32,832 bases of DNA from contig JAIPJA010000008.1 in NCBI GenBank assembly GCA_021734405.1, positions 1 to 32,832 on the forward strand, read 5' to 3'. Made by a program: the position numbers and the translations under genes. This DNA is from Minisyncoccota bacterium. Lineage in GTDB: Bacteria > Patescibacteriota > Patescibacteriia > Patescibacteriales > UBA12465. Positions 23,745 through 31,926 of this stretch are shown here, piece by piece. Position 1 is the first letter of the stretch; the number at the start of each line of letters is the position of its first letter. The notes beneath the pieces were generated by a model. It was given only the letters and a program-made list of their open reading frames with translations, ran no database searches and was not told the origin of the DNA.

Positions 23745-23759
23745 TTTTTCTGGTATAAT
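23732..23759 (+). promoter_or_regulatory. Probable promoter of the bactofilin-like gene
   Basis: TTGCTT (23732-23737), a 16-nt spacer and a perfect TATAAT (23754-23759). The -35 overlaps the first codons of the divergent elp3. Confidence 0.55.
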
Positions 23760-23766
23760 AAAATTA

Positions 23767-23794
23767 GTTATATTCTTTATTAACCTTATATCAA
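23767..23794 (-). promoter_or_regulatory. Probable promoter of elp3
   Basis: TTGATA (23794-23789), a 16-nt spacer and TATAAC (23772-23767) on the minus strand. The leader is about 16 nt. It interleaves with the divergent promoter on the other strand. Confidence 0.55.
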
Positions 23795-23798
23795 TTCT

Positions 23799-24935
23799 AT
23801 GAAAAAAACAACAATCCTAGTGCTTTTAGTTTTAGGTTTAATGGCCTTTTTACCTATTAGTGCTAAAGCTATAAATATTGAAAGCGCTGACTCCGTTTTC
23901 ATACCTAAAGATCAAGTAGTGGAAGGTAATTTTTATGTAGCCGCTAAAAACATTACTGTAGAGGGGGTTATAAACGGAGATTTAATAGCTGCTGCTCAAA
24001 ACATAACTGTTAAAGGTAAAATTGCTGGAGATATTTTATCTGTTTCTCAAAATTTAAACGTAGAAGGAGAAGTGGAGGGCAATATCCGCTCCATTGCCAG
24101 TGCTATTAATATTAATAATAAAGTAGGAAAAAACCTTAATATTTTAGGAGAAAATTTACTTATAGGTACTCAGGCTGATATTGGTTGGGACGCCCTAGTT
24201 GGCACCACCTTAACTGAGTTGAGAGGCAAAATAAACGGGGAACTAAACGGCTTTACTGATCGCTTGATTATTGGTGGTATAGTTAATAAAAATGTTAATC
24301 TAAGACTTCACAATTCTGGTGAAGAAAATTATAAAGATATAGAACTATTACAAGGCGCTGAAATTAAAGGTGATTTTAATTATTCCTCCGCTAATACTAT
24401 TAATATTGATGAAAAGAAAATTAATGGAAATTTAAACTTTAAAGAAGTCAAACAAGAAAAAAGTCATAAGGACACCTTGTGGAGTTTGATAGTAGCAATC
24501 TTTTCAGCTTTAATTGTAGGTTTAGTTTTAACTACCTTGTTTAAAAATTTCCTACAAAACACTATAGACAATGTGGAAAAGACTTGGGGTAAGAATCTTC
24601 TCTTTGGTTTAATAATTTTAATTATCGTGCCCATAGCTGTTATATTTTTAGCTATAACTATTATCGGTCTACCTTTAGCGATTATAACCTTAGTGATCTG
24701 GTTAATTTTACTTTATTTATCTCAAGTTATTTTTGCTATTTATTTTGGCTCTTTAATTAGAAAACGTCTATTTAAAATTAAAGAAAACAACTTAATTAAA
24801 TCTCTATTAGTGGGTGTTCCTATAACTTGGCTTATATTTGCTATTCCTGTAATAGGAGGAATATTAAGCTTCTTAACTATATTATTAGTTTTAGGAGTCT
24901 TCTGGAACTATCGCTTTAAAATATTTAATAAATAA
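23799..24935 (+). CDS. Secreted bactofilin-like (polymer-forming) membrane protein
   Basis: A 378-aa protein. It has a signal peptide (1-24, cleavage after AKA), then about 190 residues of short repeated beta strands of bactofilin type (VEGNFYVAAKNITVEGVINGDLIAAAQNITVKGKIAGDI), forming a right-handed beta helix in the family. The C-terminal 150 residues hold about four membrane helices. Cytoplasmic bactofilins are scaffold filaments. With a signal peptide and membrane tail the helix would lie outside the membrane here, so a cell-surface scaffold is the inference. It lies 4 nt before a phosphohexomutase gene. Confidence 0.8.
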   Translation: MKKTTILVLLVLGLMAFLPISAKAINIESADSVFIPKDQVVEGNFYVAAKNITVEGVINGDLIAAAQNITVKGKIAGDILSVSQNLNVEGEVEGNIRSIASAININNKVGKNLNILGENLLIGTQADIGWDALVGTTLTELRGKINGELNGFTDRLIIGGIVNKNVNLRLHNSGEENYKDIELLQGAEIKGDFNYSSANTINIDEKKINGNLNFKEVKQEKSHKDTLWSLIVAIFSALIVGLVLTTLFKNFLQNTIDNVEKTWGKNLLFGLIILIIVPIAVIFLAITIIGLPLAIITLVIWLILLYLSQVIFAIYFGSLIRKRLFKIKENNLIKSLLVGVPITWLIFAIPVIGGILSFLTILLVLGVFWNYRFKIFNK

Positions 24936-24939
24936 CTTT

Positions 24940-26310
24940 ATGCAATTAAATGAAAAAATATTTAAAGCTTATGATATAAGAGGTATTTTTGGACAAGATT
25001 TCAAAGAAGATTTTGCCTACACTTTAGGTTTAGCTTATGCAAAAATGCGCAAACAAGAACTAGAGAGTGGTAGAAAAATAAAGGTGGTGGTTGCTAGAGA
25101 CATGAGACTGAGCTCTTTGTCTTTACAGAAAGAATTAATAAGGGGATTATTAGAGGCTGGACTAGACGTTTTAGATATCGGCTTAAGCTCTACTCCTACT
25201 TTTTATTTTGCTGTAGCTAAATTAGAATATGATGGTGGTATTATCGTTTCTGCTTCTCATAACCCCGCTATTTGGAATGGCTTTAAAATAGTAAGAAACA
25301 AGGCTTTGCCTGTAGGAGAAGGCACTGGCATGGAAAAAATCAAAGATTTAATCTTAAATCATCAACTAGAAACCAGTTCTGACAAAGGTTTATTAACTAA
25401 AAATAATGAAATTTTAGACCTAGAAGTAAAGCACTCTTTAAGTTTCTCTAAAATAGAAAATATTAAACCTTTGAAAGTAGTAATAGATGCCGCTAATGCT
25501 ATGGGCGCTCTTTACTGTCAAAAACTATTTGAACAAATTCCTGCTAATTTAATTTCTTTAAACTTTAAATTAGATGGCACTTTTCCTAATCATGAAGCCG
25601 ACCCCTTAAAAGAAGAAAACCTTCAACAATTAAAAGAAAAGGTTATTTCTGAGTCAGCTGATTTAGGTATTGCCACTGACGGTGACGGTGATAGAGTCTT
25701 TTTTGTAGATGAAAAAGGCGAAAGCATAAATCAGGCTATAATACGAGGGGTTTTGGCTAAAATATTTTTAAGAGAAAAACCAGGCGCTAAAATTGCTTAT
25801 GATGTAAGACCAGGAAAAATTACGCAAGATTTAATTTTAGAAAATGGGGGTATTCCAGTTTTAAGTCGAGTTGGGCATTCTTTAATTAAAGCCCAAGCGA
25901 TAAAAGAAGATGTGTATTTTGCTGGAGAATCCTCCGGGCATTTCTTTTTAAATATGGACATTGGTTGTTATGAAGTGCCTATGATAGTAATTCTTAAACT
26001 TCTAGAAGAACTATCTAACTCAGGACTATCAGCCTCCGATTACTTTAAGCCCTATAAAAAATACTACTTGTCAGGAGAAATTAATCTAGAAGTGGAAAGC
26101 AAACAAGCTGTTTTAGATAAAATTACTGAAACATATCAAGATGGAGAAATTAATTTGTTAGATGGGGTTAGTGTTAAATATCAAGATTTTTGGTTTAATG
26201 TTAGAGCTTCTAACACTGAAGAGAAAATTAGACTTAATTTAGAAGCCGTTTCCCAAGAAATAATGGAAACAAAAACTAAAGAGGTTTTAGAGTTAATTAA
26301 AAATGTGTAA
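24940..26310 (+). CDS. Phosphomannomutase/phosphoglucomutase
   Basis: A 456-aa alpha-D-phosphohexomutase that interconverts hexose 1- and 6-phosphates to feed nucleotide-sugar synthesis. The phospho-serine loop is VSASHNPAIWNGFKIV, the Mg2+ loop is ATDGDGDRVFFVDE, the sugar loop is AGESSGHFF, and the C-terminal phosphate-binding region is NVRASNTEEKIRLNLEA. The substrate split between mannose and glucose cannot be decided by sequence. The end overlaps the converging PHP gene by 14 bp. Confidence 0.94.
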   Translation: MQLNEKIFKAYDIRGIFGQDFKEDFAYTLGLAYAKMRKQELESGRKIKVVVARDMRLSSLSLQKELIRGLLEAGLDVLDIGLSSTPTFYFAVAKLEYDGGIIVSASHNPAIWNGFKIVRNKALPVGEGTGMEKIKDLILNHQLETSSDKGLLTKNNEILDLEVKHSLSFSKIENIKPLKVVIDAANAMGALYCQKLFEQIPANLISLNFKLDGTFPNHEADPLKEENLQQLKEKVISESADLGIATDGDGDRVFFVDEKGESINQAIIRGVLAKIFLREKPGAKIAYDVRPGKITQDLILENGGIPVLSRVGHSLIKAQAIKEDVYFAGESSGHFFLNMDIGCYEVPMIVILKLLEELSNSGLSASDYFKPYKKYYLSGEINLEVESKQAVLDKITETYQDGEINLLDGVSVKYQDFWFNVRASNTEEKIRLNLEAVSQEIMETKTKEVLELIKNV

Positions 26311-26986
26311 CAAAAAAACTGTGCAGTAAATTAAGAAGACTTTTCCCTTTACTAACATTTTTAAATTTTCCTTGTTTTAAGCTGTTTATAACACTTTCAA
26401 CTGTTAACTCTGAGGAACTAATGACAGTATAATCATCGTCTAAATGTTTTAAAGAGTGCAAATCTCCTGTAGCTATAACTGGTTTATTATATTTTTTTCC
26501 TATCTCTAAGGTTTTTTTGTTATAAGGCATTAAGTTGTTATAAAGCCAAGTGTGTTCTAAGGCATCAAAGATATCTAAGTTTTTTAATAAAACTTTCTCT
26601 GGCAAACTAAAAAGTGGTAAGAACGGATGGGCTATCATGGTAAAAATTTGCGGATAATTGTGTTTATATTCTCTTAAATCTGTAAAAGTTTCTAGTTTTT
26701 CTGCTTGCTGGTTACAATTTAAAATAATAACATGACTAGTGGAAGTTTTTTTGTGGTTATTATATAGAGCTTTCTCTATTCCCGAGATTAATAATATGCC
26801 TCTCTTTTGAGCATAGTCAAAATATTTTTTATTAGTATAAAATTGGTTATGAAAAGTTAAAGCTAACACCTTAAAACCGTATTTATAAGCTTTATCTATA
26901 AGCTCATAAACACTATACTTTATTCTAAAATCTTCTTGACTGTCCTCAGTTGCATGAATATGTAAACTAGCTTTATATTTGGGCAT
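26297..26986 (-). CDS. PHP-domain metal-dependent phosphoesterase
   Basis: A 229-aa protein with PHP-fold metal motifs in order: LHIHATEDS at the N-terminus, ALTFHNQFY, a GIEKAL segment, MIAHPFLP, and ATGDLHSLKHLDD near residue 170. PHP proteins hydrolyse phosphoesters of nucleotides, sugars or DNA ends with two or three metals. The short single-domain form is typical of many uncharacterised bacterial members. It is transcribed against the mutase gene and their 3' ends overlap. The substrate is unknown. Confidence 0.85.
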   Translation of the reverse strand: MPKYKASLHIHATEDSQEDFRIKYSVYELIDKAYKYGFKVLALTFHNQFYTNKKYFDYAQKRGILLISGIEKALYNNHKKTSTSHVIILNCNQQAEKLETFTDLREYKHNYPQIFTMIAHPFLPLFSLPEKVLLKNLDIFDALEHTWLYNNLMPYNKKTLEIGKKYNKPVIATGDLHSLKHLDDDYTVISSSELTVESVINSLKQGKFKNVSKGKSLLNLLHSFFVTHF

Positions 26987-27017
26987 AATAAATTGTTTAT
27001 AAACTTAATTTAATTAT

Positions 27018-27604
27018 ATGAATGAGAAAAACTTAGTCAACTTTATTTTTGAACTTAACCACTTAAAACGTCAAAAACATATTGGGCTTTTAAGAGTTGG
27101 CTTAAGGGATATTGATTGTATTGCTGAACACGCTTTTAGAGCTTCTCAAATAGCCTATTTATGGCAGTACTAGAAGATTGTAATCCTGAAAAAAGCGCTT
27201 TAATTACTTTAATACATGACAACGGTGAAGCTAGAGTTGGCGATCAAGACAAGGTTCAAGCCACTTATATTAACGCCAAAGAGGCAGAAAAACAGGCCTT
27301 TACCGATCAACTGTCGCTACTTCCAAAAGAATTAGCAATTAAATGGCAGATGTATATAGAGGAATATGACCAAAGGAATACCCCCGAAGGAGTGGTGGCT
27401 AAAGACGCTGATTGGTTAGAATTGGCTTTTGAGGCTAAAGAAAAATTAGACATCGGTTACAAAGGAGCTCAAAACTGGCTTGATAATATTGAAAAAGCCC
27501 TGGAAACAGAATCTGCTAAAAAAATATTTGCTACTATGAAAAATAGTGATTTTAATGATTGGTACAAAAATCTAAAAACCATGACCTACGAAAAACTTTC
27601 TTAA
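27018..27604 (+). pseudogene. HD-domain hydrolase gene split by a frameshift
   Basis: Two reading frames together make one HD-domain protein of the YfbR/HDDC2 5'-nucleotidase type. The first (27018-27173, 51 aa) holds the first metal His in IAEHAFRAS and ends in TAG. The second (ATG at 27161, 147 aa) holds ALITLIHDNGEARVGD and the last Asp in VAKDADWLEL. They differ by one base around 27158-27165. Adding one T would restore AYLLAVLED. I see no slippery heptamer. The second ATG overlaps the first stop, so two coupled pieces are conceivable, but neither alone has the full H...HD...D site. It may be a sequencing error, a recent mutation or a true split gene. Confidence 0.75.
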
Positions 27605-27611
27605 GTATTAT

Positions 27612-27648
27612 AAAAACAGGTTAAACTTTTTTACTTAACCTGTTTTTT
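27612..27648. terminator. Bidirectional terminator between converging genes
   Basis: A 12-bp inverted repeat (AAAACAGGTTAA/TTAACCTGTTTT) with T runs on both strands. The minus-strand membrane-protein gene's stop codon lies within the right arm. Confidence 0.88.
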
Positions 27649-28060
27649 TAGTCTTTCTTCTGTTTGGTAAACTTTTTCTATATAAATTCTTTGATTTATT
27701 AGTTATTACTAACAAAGTTAAAACTGTTAAATACGCTGAAATAACTGCTCCAGGAAGAGAATAATTTGTTTGCATTATTAAATCACAAGCTAAAAGAGAG
27801 GCTATTAAAACTGTCCATAAAATTACATACATTTCTCCTGGGTGTCGCCCTTGATGCAAGTGATACCAACGTTCAAACTCTTTATTGCCCACATAAATAG
27901 CTAAAACTCCAATATAAATAATGGCTAAAGCAGACACCAAAGAACTCTGTTTATTACTACTAAATAAATCTACCACAATTATAGCCATAAAAAACAAAGT
28001 CCAGAAATTTACAATCTGATACCAAAATTTATAGCTATTTTCCAGCATTTTTTTAATCAT
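27635..28060 (-). CDS. Predicted four-helix membrane protein, unknown function
   Basis: A 141-aa protein with about four transmembrane helices (roughly 15-32, 40-58, 76-95 and 103-120) and a very basic C-terminus. Between helices 2 and 3 is the polar loop NKEFERWYHLHQGRHPGE. I recognise no family. It lies 3 nt after the Smr-domain gene and is probably co-transcribed with it. The shared unit gives no clear functional clue. Confidence 0.7.
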   Translation of the reverse strand: MIKKMLENSYKFWYQIVNFWTLFFMAIIVVDLFSSNKQSSLVSALAIIYIGVLAIYVGNKEFERWYHLHQGRHPGEMYVILWTVLIASLLACDLIMQTNYSLPGAVISAYLTVLTLLVITNKSKNLYRKSLPNRRKTKKTG

Positions 28061-28063
28061 ATA

Positions 28064-28336
28064 TTAAAGGCTTAAAAATTTTCTTGGACCTTGTTTTAAT
28101 TCTATCATAAAAGCTCCGGGCTCGCTATAAAACTGGTAACCTTTTTCAAAAAGCCAATTTTTTACTAAAGAAAATAAAACCGGCTCGCTAGCTTTTCCCC
28201 AACCAGTTATTATTTTCAACTCTTCCATTTTTAAACTATCTAAATTAAGAAAAAAATTTTCCAATTTCTTTTCTGCCTCTGCCCTGGTTAAGCTATGTAA
28301 ATCTAAAATTGCAACTTTCTTAGTTTTCTTTTTCAT
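28064..28336 (-). CDS. Smr-domain protein
   Basis: A 90-aa single-domain protein. The Smr motifs are LDLHSLTRAEAEKKLENFF at the start and LKIITGWGKASEPVLFSLVKNWLFE in the middle, matching the LDLHG and TGxG consensus. Ser replaces Gly in the first and Trp-Gly fills the second. Smr domains, alone or at the end of MutS2, nick DNA or cleave RNA; recent work on MutS2/SmrB links them to collided ribosomes. Which applies here is unknown. No MutS2 gene is in the window. Confidence 0.85.
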   Translation of the reverse strand: MKKKTKKVAILDLHSLTRAEAEKKLENFFLNLDSLKMEELKIITGWGKASEPVLFSLVKNWLFEKGYQFYSEPGAFMIELKQGPRKFLSL

Positions 28337-28342
28337 ATTTCT

Positions 28343-28378
28343 AAAAACAAAAAGGAGCTAATTTAAAAAGCCCCTTTT
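28343..28378 (-). terminator. Terminator of the cupin gene
   Basis: On the minus strand AAAAGGGGCT pairs with AGCTCCTTTT with one mismatch, and a T-rich tract follows. It separates the cupin gene from the Smr gene. Confidence 0.75.
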
Positions 28379-28389
28379 ATTTATTTTTT

Positions 28390-28788
28390 TTATTCTGTAG
28401 TTTGTCCGTCAAAATCTTCCTCATTAGCTTCAGCTTCTTCTTTAGTGGCTCTAACGATGCCGTCTTTGTGGTGAGCGGGAGAATAAATAGTATACATCTT
28501 TAAATCTTCTGTTTCTGAAGTGTTTATAATGTTATGAGCTGAGCCAGCTGGCACTATCACAGTAGAGCCATCTTCTAAATCATATTCATTACCATCAATA
28601 ATCCCTTTACCTTGACCCTTTTCAAAACGAAAAAATTGATCATTTTCAGGATGGACTTCCATGCCTATATCTTCTCCTGGCTTTAAACTCATTAAAACTA
28701 ATTGACTATGTTTAGCAGTATACAAAACTTTACGAAAATTGTTATTTTCCAAAGTTTCTTTTTCAATATTAATATTAAATCCTTTCAT
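28390..28788 (-). CDS. Cupin-domain protein
   Basis: A 132-aa single-cupin protein of the mannose-6-phosphate isomerase-like type. The first cupin motif reads GMEVHPENDQFFRFEKGQG and the second GSTVIVPAGSAHNIINT. Metal ligands of the usual HxH...E set are only partly kept (His, then Glu/Asp/Gln). The C-terminal YSPAHHKDG matches a common bacterial subfamily of unknown substrate. The last 20 residues are acidic. It is a single-gene unit with its own terminator. Confidence 0.85.
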   Translation of the reverse strand: MKGFNINIEKETLENNNFRKVLYTAKHSQLVLMSLKPGEDIGMEVHPENDQFFRFEKGQGKGIIDGNEYDLEDGSTVIVPAGSAHNIINTSETEDLKMYTIYSPAHHKDGIVRATKEEAEANEEDFDGQTTE

Positions 28789-28854
28789 ATATTTTTTAAT
28801 TAATAATTAACATTTTTCATTTTAACAAATTTTTACAGTAAAAACAAGGAAGCC

Positions 28855-28883
28855 TTGACTATAAATAATTATGGGTATATAAT
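28855..28883 (+). promoter_or_regulatory. Promoter of the DUF5320-DUF134-SLAC1 unit
   Basis: TTGACT (28855-28860), a 17-nt spacer and a perfect TATAAT (28878-28883). Predicted start is near 28890, and the leader carries a strong ribosome binding site (GAGGTGAT) 4 nt before the ATG. Confidence 0.85.
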
Positions 28884-28926
28884 CATAATATATATAAAAT
28901 AATTTCTAGAAAGTGAGGTGATAAAT

Positions 28927-29037
28927 ATGCCACAATTAAACGGAACCGGTCCTCAAGGAAAAGGGCCTAAAACAGGTAGAGGTTTAGGTAAGTGCCAACC
29001 CAAGCCAAAAAAAACTAATAAAAATAAAAAGAAATAA
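28927..29037 (+). CDS. DUF5320-like Gly/Pro-rich mini-protein
   Basis: A 36-aa peptide, below usual gene-calling length, beginning MPQLNGTGPQGKGPKTGRG. This matches the GTGPxGxGPxTGRGxG signature of DUF5320, often found beside DUF134 and iron-molybdenum-cofactor-type proteins in anaerobes. It has a single Cys (Cys23) and a Lys-rich tail. A clear SD (GAGGTGAT), rare in this window, precedes its start. Its TAA directly abuts the ATG of the DUF134 gene. Family function is not established. Confidence 0.8.
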   Translation: MPQLNGTGPQGKGPKTGRGLGKCQPKPKKTNKNKKK

Positions 29038-29358
29038 ATGAGACCTAGACAAAAAAATAGGGTGGGAAGACCTTGCCTAAAAAGACAAATAGAGTTTGAC
29101 CCAAAAATAACTTATTTTAAGCCTCGAGGGGTTAACGTTTCAAGCTTAGAAATCATTGAGCTTAGCTCTGAAGAATTAGAAGCTGTAAGACTAAAGAATC
29201 TTAAAGAGTACAACCAATCAATGTGCGCCAAAAAAATGCACACCTCTCCAGCCACCATACAAAGAATTCTTGAAAAAGCTAATAAAAAAATAGCTGAGGC
29301 TTTAATAGAAGGAAAGGCTATTAAAATTATTAAAAACTATGACTCAAAAAAACTATAG
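29038..29358 (+). CDS. DUF134-family DNA-binding protein
   Basis: A 106-aa protein with the DUF134 layout: an Arg/Lys-rich N-terminus (MRPRQKNRVGRPCLKRQI), then IELSSEELEAVRLKNLKEYNQSMCAKKMHTSPATIQRILEKA, a sigma-70 region 4-like helix-turn-helix. The usual second cysteine region is reduced; cysteines are at Cys14 and Cys62. It is likely a transcription regulator, possibly of its own unit. It starts immediately at the end of the mini-protein gene and overlaps the channel gene by 20 nt. Confidence 0.9.
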   Translation: MRPRQKNRVGRPCLKRQIEFDPKITYFKPRGVNVSSLEIIELSSEELEAVRLKNLKEYNQSMCAKKMHTSPATIQRILEKANKKIAEALIEGKAIKIIKNYDSKKL

Positions 29359-30298
29359 AATTAAAAATTTTCCCATATCGTTTTTTGCTGTTTCCATGGG
29401 ATTAACTGGTCTTGTTATATCTTTACAAAAAGCCTCTGTTTTAATTAATATTAATAAATTAATTATAATAAATTTTCTTTATATTGATTTATTAATATTT
29501 ACTATTTTAAGCCTTATTTATTTAAATAAGTTTGTTAAATTTAAAAATGAGGTTAAAAAGGAATTTAACAATCCTATAAAAATTAACTTTTTCCCTAGCT
29601 TTTCTATTAGTTTAATACTTTTTTCTATATCTTTTTTAGATATAAATTTAGAAATATCAAAATATTTTTGGCTAACAGGCACTATTTTACATTTATTTTT
29701 TACGCTAAGTATAATCAGTGCCTGGATTCAAAAACAAACCTTTAAAATTCAACACATGAACCCTTCCTGGTTTATTCCTGCTGTAGGAAATATTTTAATA
29801 CCAATAGCAGGAATTTATCATTTTTCACCTGAAATATCTTGGTTCTTTTTTAGTGTTGGCTTAATCCTTTGGCTTATACTTATGGTAATCTTTTTTAATA
29901 GAATATTTTTTCATGATCCCCTACCAGAAAAGTTGCTTCCTACCCTTTTTATCTTAATAGCTCCTCCAGCTATTGGATTTATTTCTTACTATAAAATTGT
30001 TAACGAAATAAATGACTTTGCTAAAATACTCTATTTTTTTGCTTTATTTATTAGTATATTAATTTTTTTTCAAGCTAAAATATTTAAAAATATAAAATAT
30101 TATCTTTCTTGGTGGGCCTATTCATTCCCTATAGCTTCTATTAGTATTGCTAGCTTTATAATGTATCAAGTTAATAAAATAACTTTATATAAATATTTAC
30201 ACTTTTTCTTTTTGTTATTTTTAATTATCTTAGTATTATTTCTTAGTTATAAAACTATCAAACAAGCTTTAAAAAGAAAAATTTGTGTTGAAGAGTAG
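29339..30298 (+). CDS. SLAC1/TehA-family (Mae1-like) transporter
   Basis: A 319-aa protein with about ten membrane helices. The N-terminal FPISFFAVSMGLTGLVI, the middle NPSWFIPAVGNILIPIAG and the late SWWAYSFPIASISIASF are hallmarks of the tellurite-resistance/C4-dicarboxylate (TehA, SLAC1 anion channel) family. Members pass anions such as chloride, nitrate, malate or sulfite. Which one passes here is unknown. Its start overlaps DUF134, so it is translated in the same unit, and it ends 4 nt before the converging signal peptidase gene without a visible terminator. Confidence 0.85.
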   Translation: MTQKNYRIKNFPISFFAVSMGLTGLVISLQKASVLININKLIIINFLYIDLLIFTILSLIYLNKFVKFKNEVKKEFNNPIKINFFPSFSISLILFSISFLDINLEISKYFWLTGTILHLFFTLSIISAWIQKQTFKIQHMNPSWFIPAVGNILIPIAGIYHFSPEISWFFFSVGLILWLILMVIFFNRIFFHDPLPEKLLPTLFILIAPPAIGFISYYKIVNEINDFAKILYFFALFISILIFFQAKIFKNIKYYLSWWAYSFPIASISIASFIMYQVNKITLYKYLHFFFLLFLIILVLFLSYKTIKQALKRKICVEE

Positions 30299-30302
30299 TT
30301 TT

Positions 30303-30812
30303 TTATAAAAAATTTATTTGAGTGGGTTTATCCTTCTTGTAAATTTCTCTTAAAATCTTTACCACCTCAACTATCACAATTATAAAGGCTGGCAAAATAA
30401 TCATTAAAAAATTACCTATATAAGTTTTAGCTAACATTATTAAATAGCCAAGCCAAGGAATAATTAAAACAACCTTGCCAATTACTAATCTAGGCAAAAC
30501 CAGCTCTCTATCTGCTAATTGATTAGCATCTCCTTTAGTAGTATAAACATTACCACCGATGTCTATTATTCTATGTGTTATAACATCTATATTATCAACT
30601 TTTTCTCCATAATAAGAAATAATATCACCTATCTTATAACCTGCCTGTTTTTGAACCATAATTATACTACCTTTTTCTATTTCCGGTGTCATGGAACTAG
30701 AAACATTTGTAAAACAACGCACTTTGCCAAAAAAATTAATAGAAGCAAAAATAACAATAAACAAAAGGGCTAAGTAGCTATAAATAAATATTTTATAAAT
30801 TTTTTTTAACAT
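30303..30812 (-). CDS. SipW-type signal peptidase I (second copy)
   Basis: A 169-aa S26B-family peptidase with N- and C-terminal membrane helices. The nucleophile is in NVSSSMTPEIEKGSI, the general base His (not Lys) in DVITHRIIDIG, and the downstream box is TTKGDANQLADREL. The Ser/His form is that of SipW, archaeal and ER enzymes. SipW cleaves special substrates such as TasA. It is the last gene of the TasA-like cluster, 4 nt after the secreted unknown. Two copies in one cluster may divide the substrates. Confidence 0.9.
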   Translation of the reverse strand: MLKKIYKIFIYSYLALLFIVIFASINFFGKVRCFTNVSSSMTPEIEKGSIIMVQKQAGYKIGDIISYYGEKVDNIDVITHRIIDIGGNVYTTKGDANQLADRELVLPRLVIGKVVLIIPWLGYLIMLAKTYIGNFLMIILPAFIIVIVEVVKILREIYKKDKPTQINFL

Positions 30813-30816
30813 ATTT

Positions 30817-31398
30817 TTACCACTCTGTGGTAGATATTATATTGTTTAATTTTCTTTCAGCAAAAATACCGCCTGATTCAGAAGGGTTGTCTCTATAACT
30901 TCTGACATAAAAATCAAAATTGCAAGATTTGTTTTGTAATTCTACTCCACCCTCATTAAGACCAACTAAAAATATGAAACTTTCTGGAGAACCATAAATC
31001 ATGTCTGAGCTAATAGAGAATTCTATCAACGGTCCTCTATATTGATTTCTCAATTCTCTATTTAAAACTTCTAAATATAAGCTACTGCACAAATAATCAT
31101 CACCACCCCTCTTTATAGTTCTTATATTATATTTAAACTCTCTTTCTGTCGAACTTTCAATCTTAAGAGCCTCTACGTCAAATCCGTAAGGCAAGGCTCC
31201 AGTAATATAAAAAAGATTATTGATATCATAGTTATTAAAAGAAGCCTTAGTCTTAAAATCTAAAGAAACTGCGGAAAAAAAATTCTCTTTAACTATCCTC
31301 TCAGCAAAAATATCAGCGTCGGTATACTGACTGTTAATTAAAAAGATATACAAAAAAATAGAAATCAAGCATATTTTTTTAACTACTTTTCTTAGCAT
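30817..31398 (-). CDS. Secreted protein of the SipW/TasA-like cluster, unknown
   Basis: A 193-aa protein with a basic N-terminus and a hydrophobic signal segment (about 8-23), then ADIFAERIVKENFFSAVSLDF, which loosely recalls the start of TasA/camelysin mature chains. The rest is predicted beta-rich, with two cysteines (CSSLYLEV and KSCNFDF). It lies between two SipW-type peptidase genes, overlapping the first by 20 nt. It is likely a minor surface or fibre component processed by one of them. No named family is recognised. Confidence 0.65.
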   Translation of the reverse strand: MLRKVVKKICLISIFLYIFLINSQYTDADIFAERIVKENFFSAVSLDFKTKASFNNYDINNLFYITGALPYGFDVEALKIESSTEREFKYNIRTIKRGGDDYLCSSLYLEVLNRELRNQYRGPLIEFSISSDMIYGSPESFIFLVGLNEGGVELQNKSCNFDFYVRSYRDNPSESGGIFAERKLNNIISTTEW

Positions 31399-31879
31399 TT
31401 TTTATTTTTACAAGCTCATCTAATACATATATAAAAGCTGGGATAATGAGCAAAATAATTAAACCATTTAAAGTCTTAGCAAAAGACAAAAGATAACCTA
31501 AACGAGGAACAACTAAAATAGCCTTGCCCATAATTTGCTCTTTTACAATATGATCTTCGTCTCCGGTTTTATTAGCATCTCCTTTAGTAAAATATTTTTT
31601 TTCTCCACTTTTATCTATTTCTTGGATTCTGTGAGTCACAACTCTTCCTGAGTTATTGGAAAAAGTAACAACATCATTTATTAAATAGTCTTTTTGCTGT
31701 TTTATTAAAATCACATCTCCAGTCATAATAGCCGGCTCCATAGATCCTGACTGAACTAAAAATGTTTTATAACCTTTAATTATATTAAAATTAGAATTAA
31801 TAACATATATAGCTAAAAGTGTTAAAACGGCTAAAACAGCCCACTTTAAAAGTGATAAAATAAATCTTAAAATATTCAT
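31379..31879 (-). CDS. SipW-type signal peptidase I (first copy)
   Basis: A 166-aa S26B peptidase with membrane helices at both ends. The nucleophile is Ser in FLVQSGSMEPAIMTGDVIL, the base is His in RVVTHRIQEID, followed by YFTKGDANKTGDED. It is expected to process the TasA-like protein encoded just upstream. A terminator between the two genes would keep peptidase levels below substrate. AGGAGAG in its leader is part of that terminator stem, so it is probably not a functional SD. Confidence 0.9.
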   Translation of the reverse strand: MNILRFILSLLKWAVLAVLTLLAIYVINSNFNIIKGYKTFLVQSGSMEPAIMTGDVILIKQQKDYLINDVVTFSNNSGRVVTHRIQEIDKSGEKKYFTKGDANKTGDEDHIVKEQIMGKAILVVPRLGYLLSFAKTLNGLIILLIIPAFIYVLDELVKIKNAKKSS

Positions 31880-31885
31880 AACAAC

Positions 31886-31917
31886 AAAAAGCAGGAGAGT
31901 TTTATAGCTCTCCTGCT
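31886..31917 (-). terminator. Terminator between tasA-like and sipW-like genes
   Basis: A 10-bp G+C-rich stem (AGCAGGAGAG/CTCTCCTGCT, 8-nt loop) with a T5 run on the minus strand, just after the TasA-like stop codon. Partial read-through would give abundant matrix protein and little peptidase. Confidence 0.85.
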
Positions 31918-31926
31918 ACTTACATA

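Noticed and set aside
27140-27175. Programmed -1 frameshift in the HD-domain gene
   Set aside because: No X-XXY-YYZ slippery heptamer or downstream structure is visible at the frame change.
31886-31900. AGGAGAG as a ribosome binding site for the first SipW-type gene
   Set aside because: It is one arm of a strong terminator stem and lies too far from the ATG.
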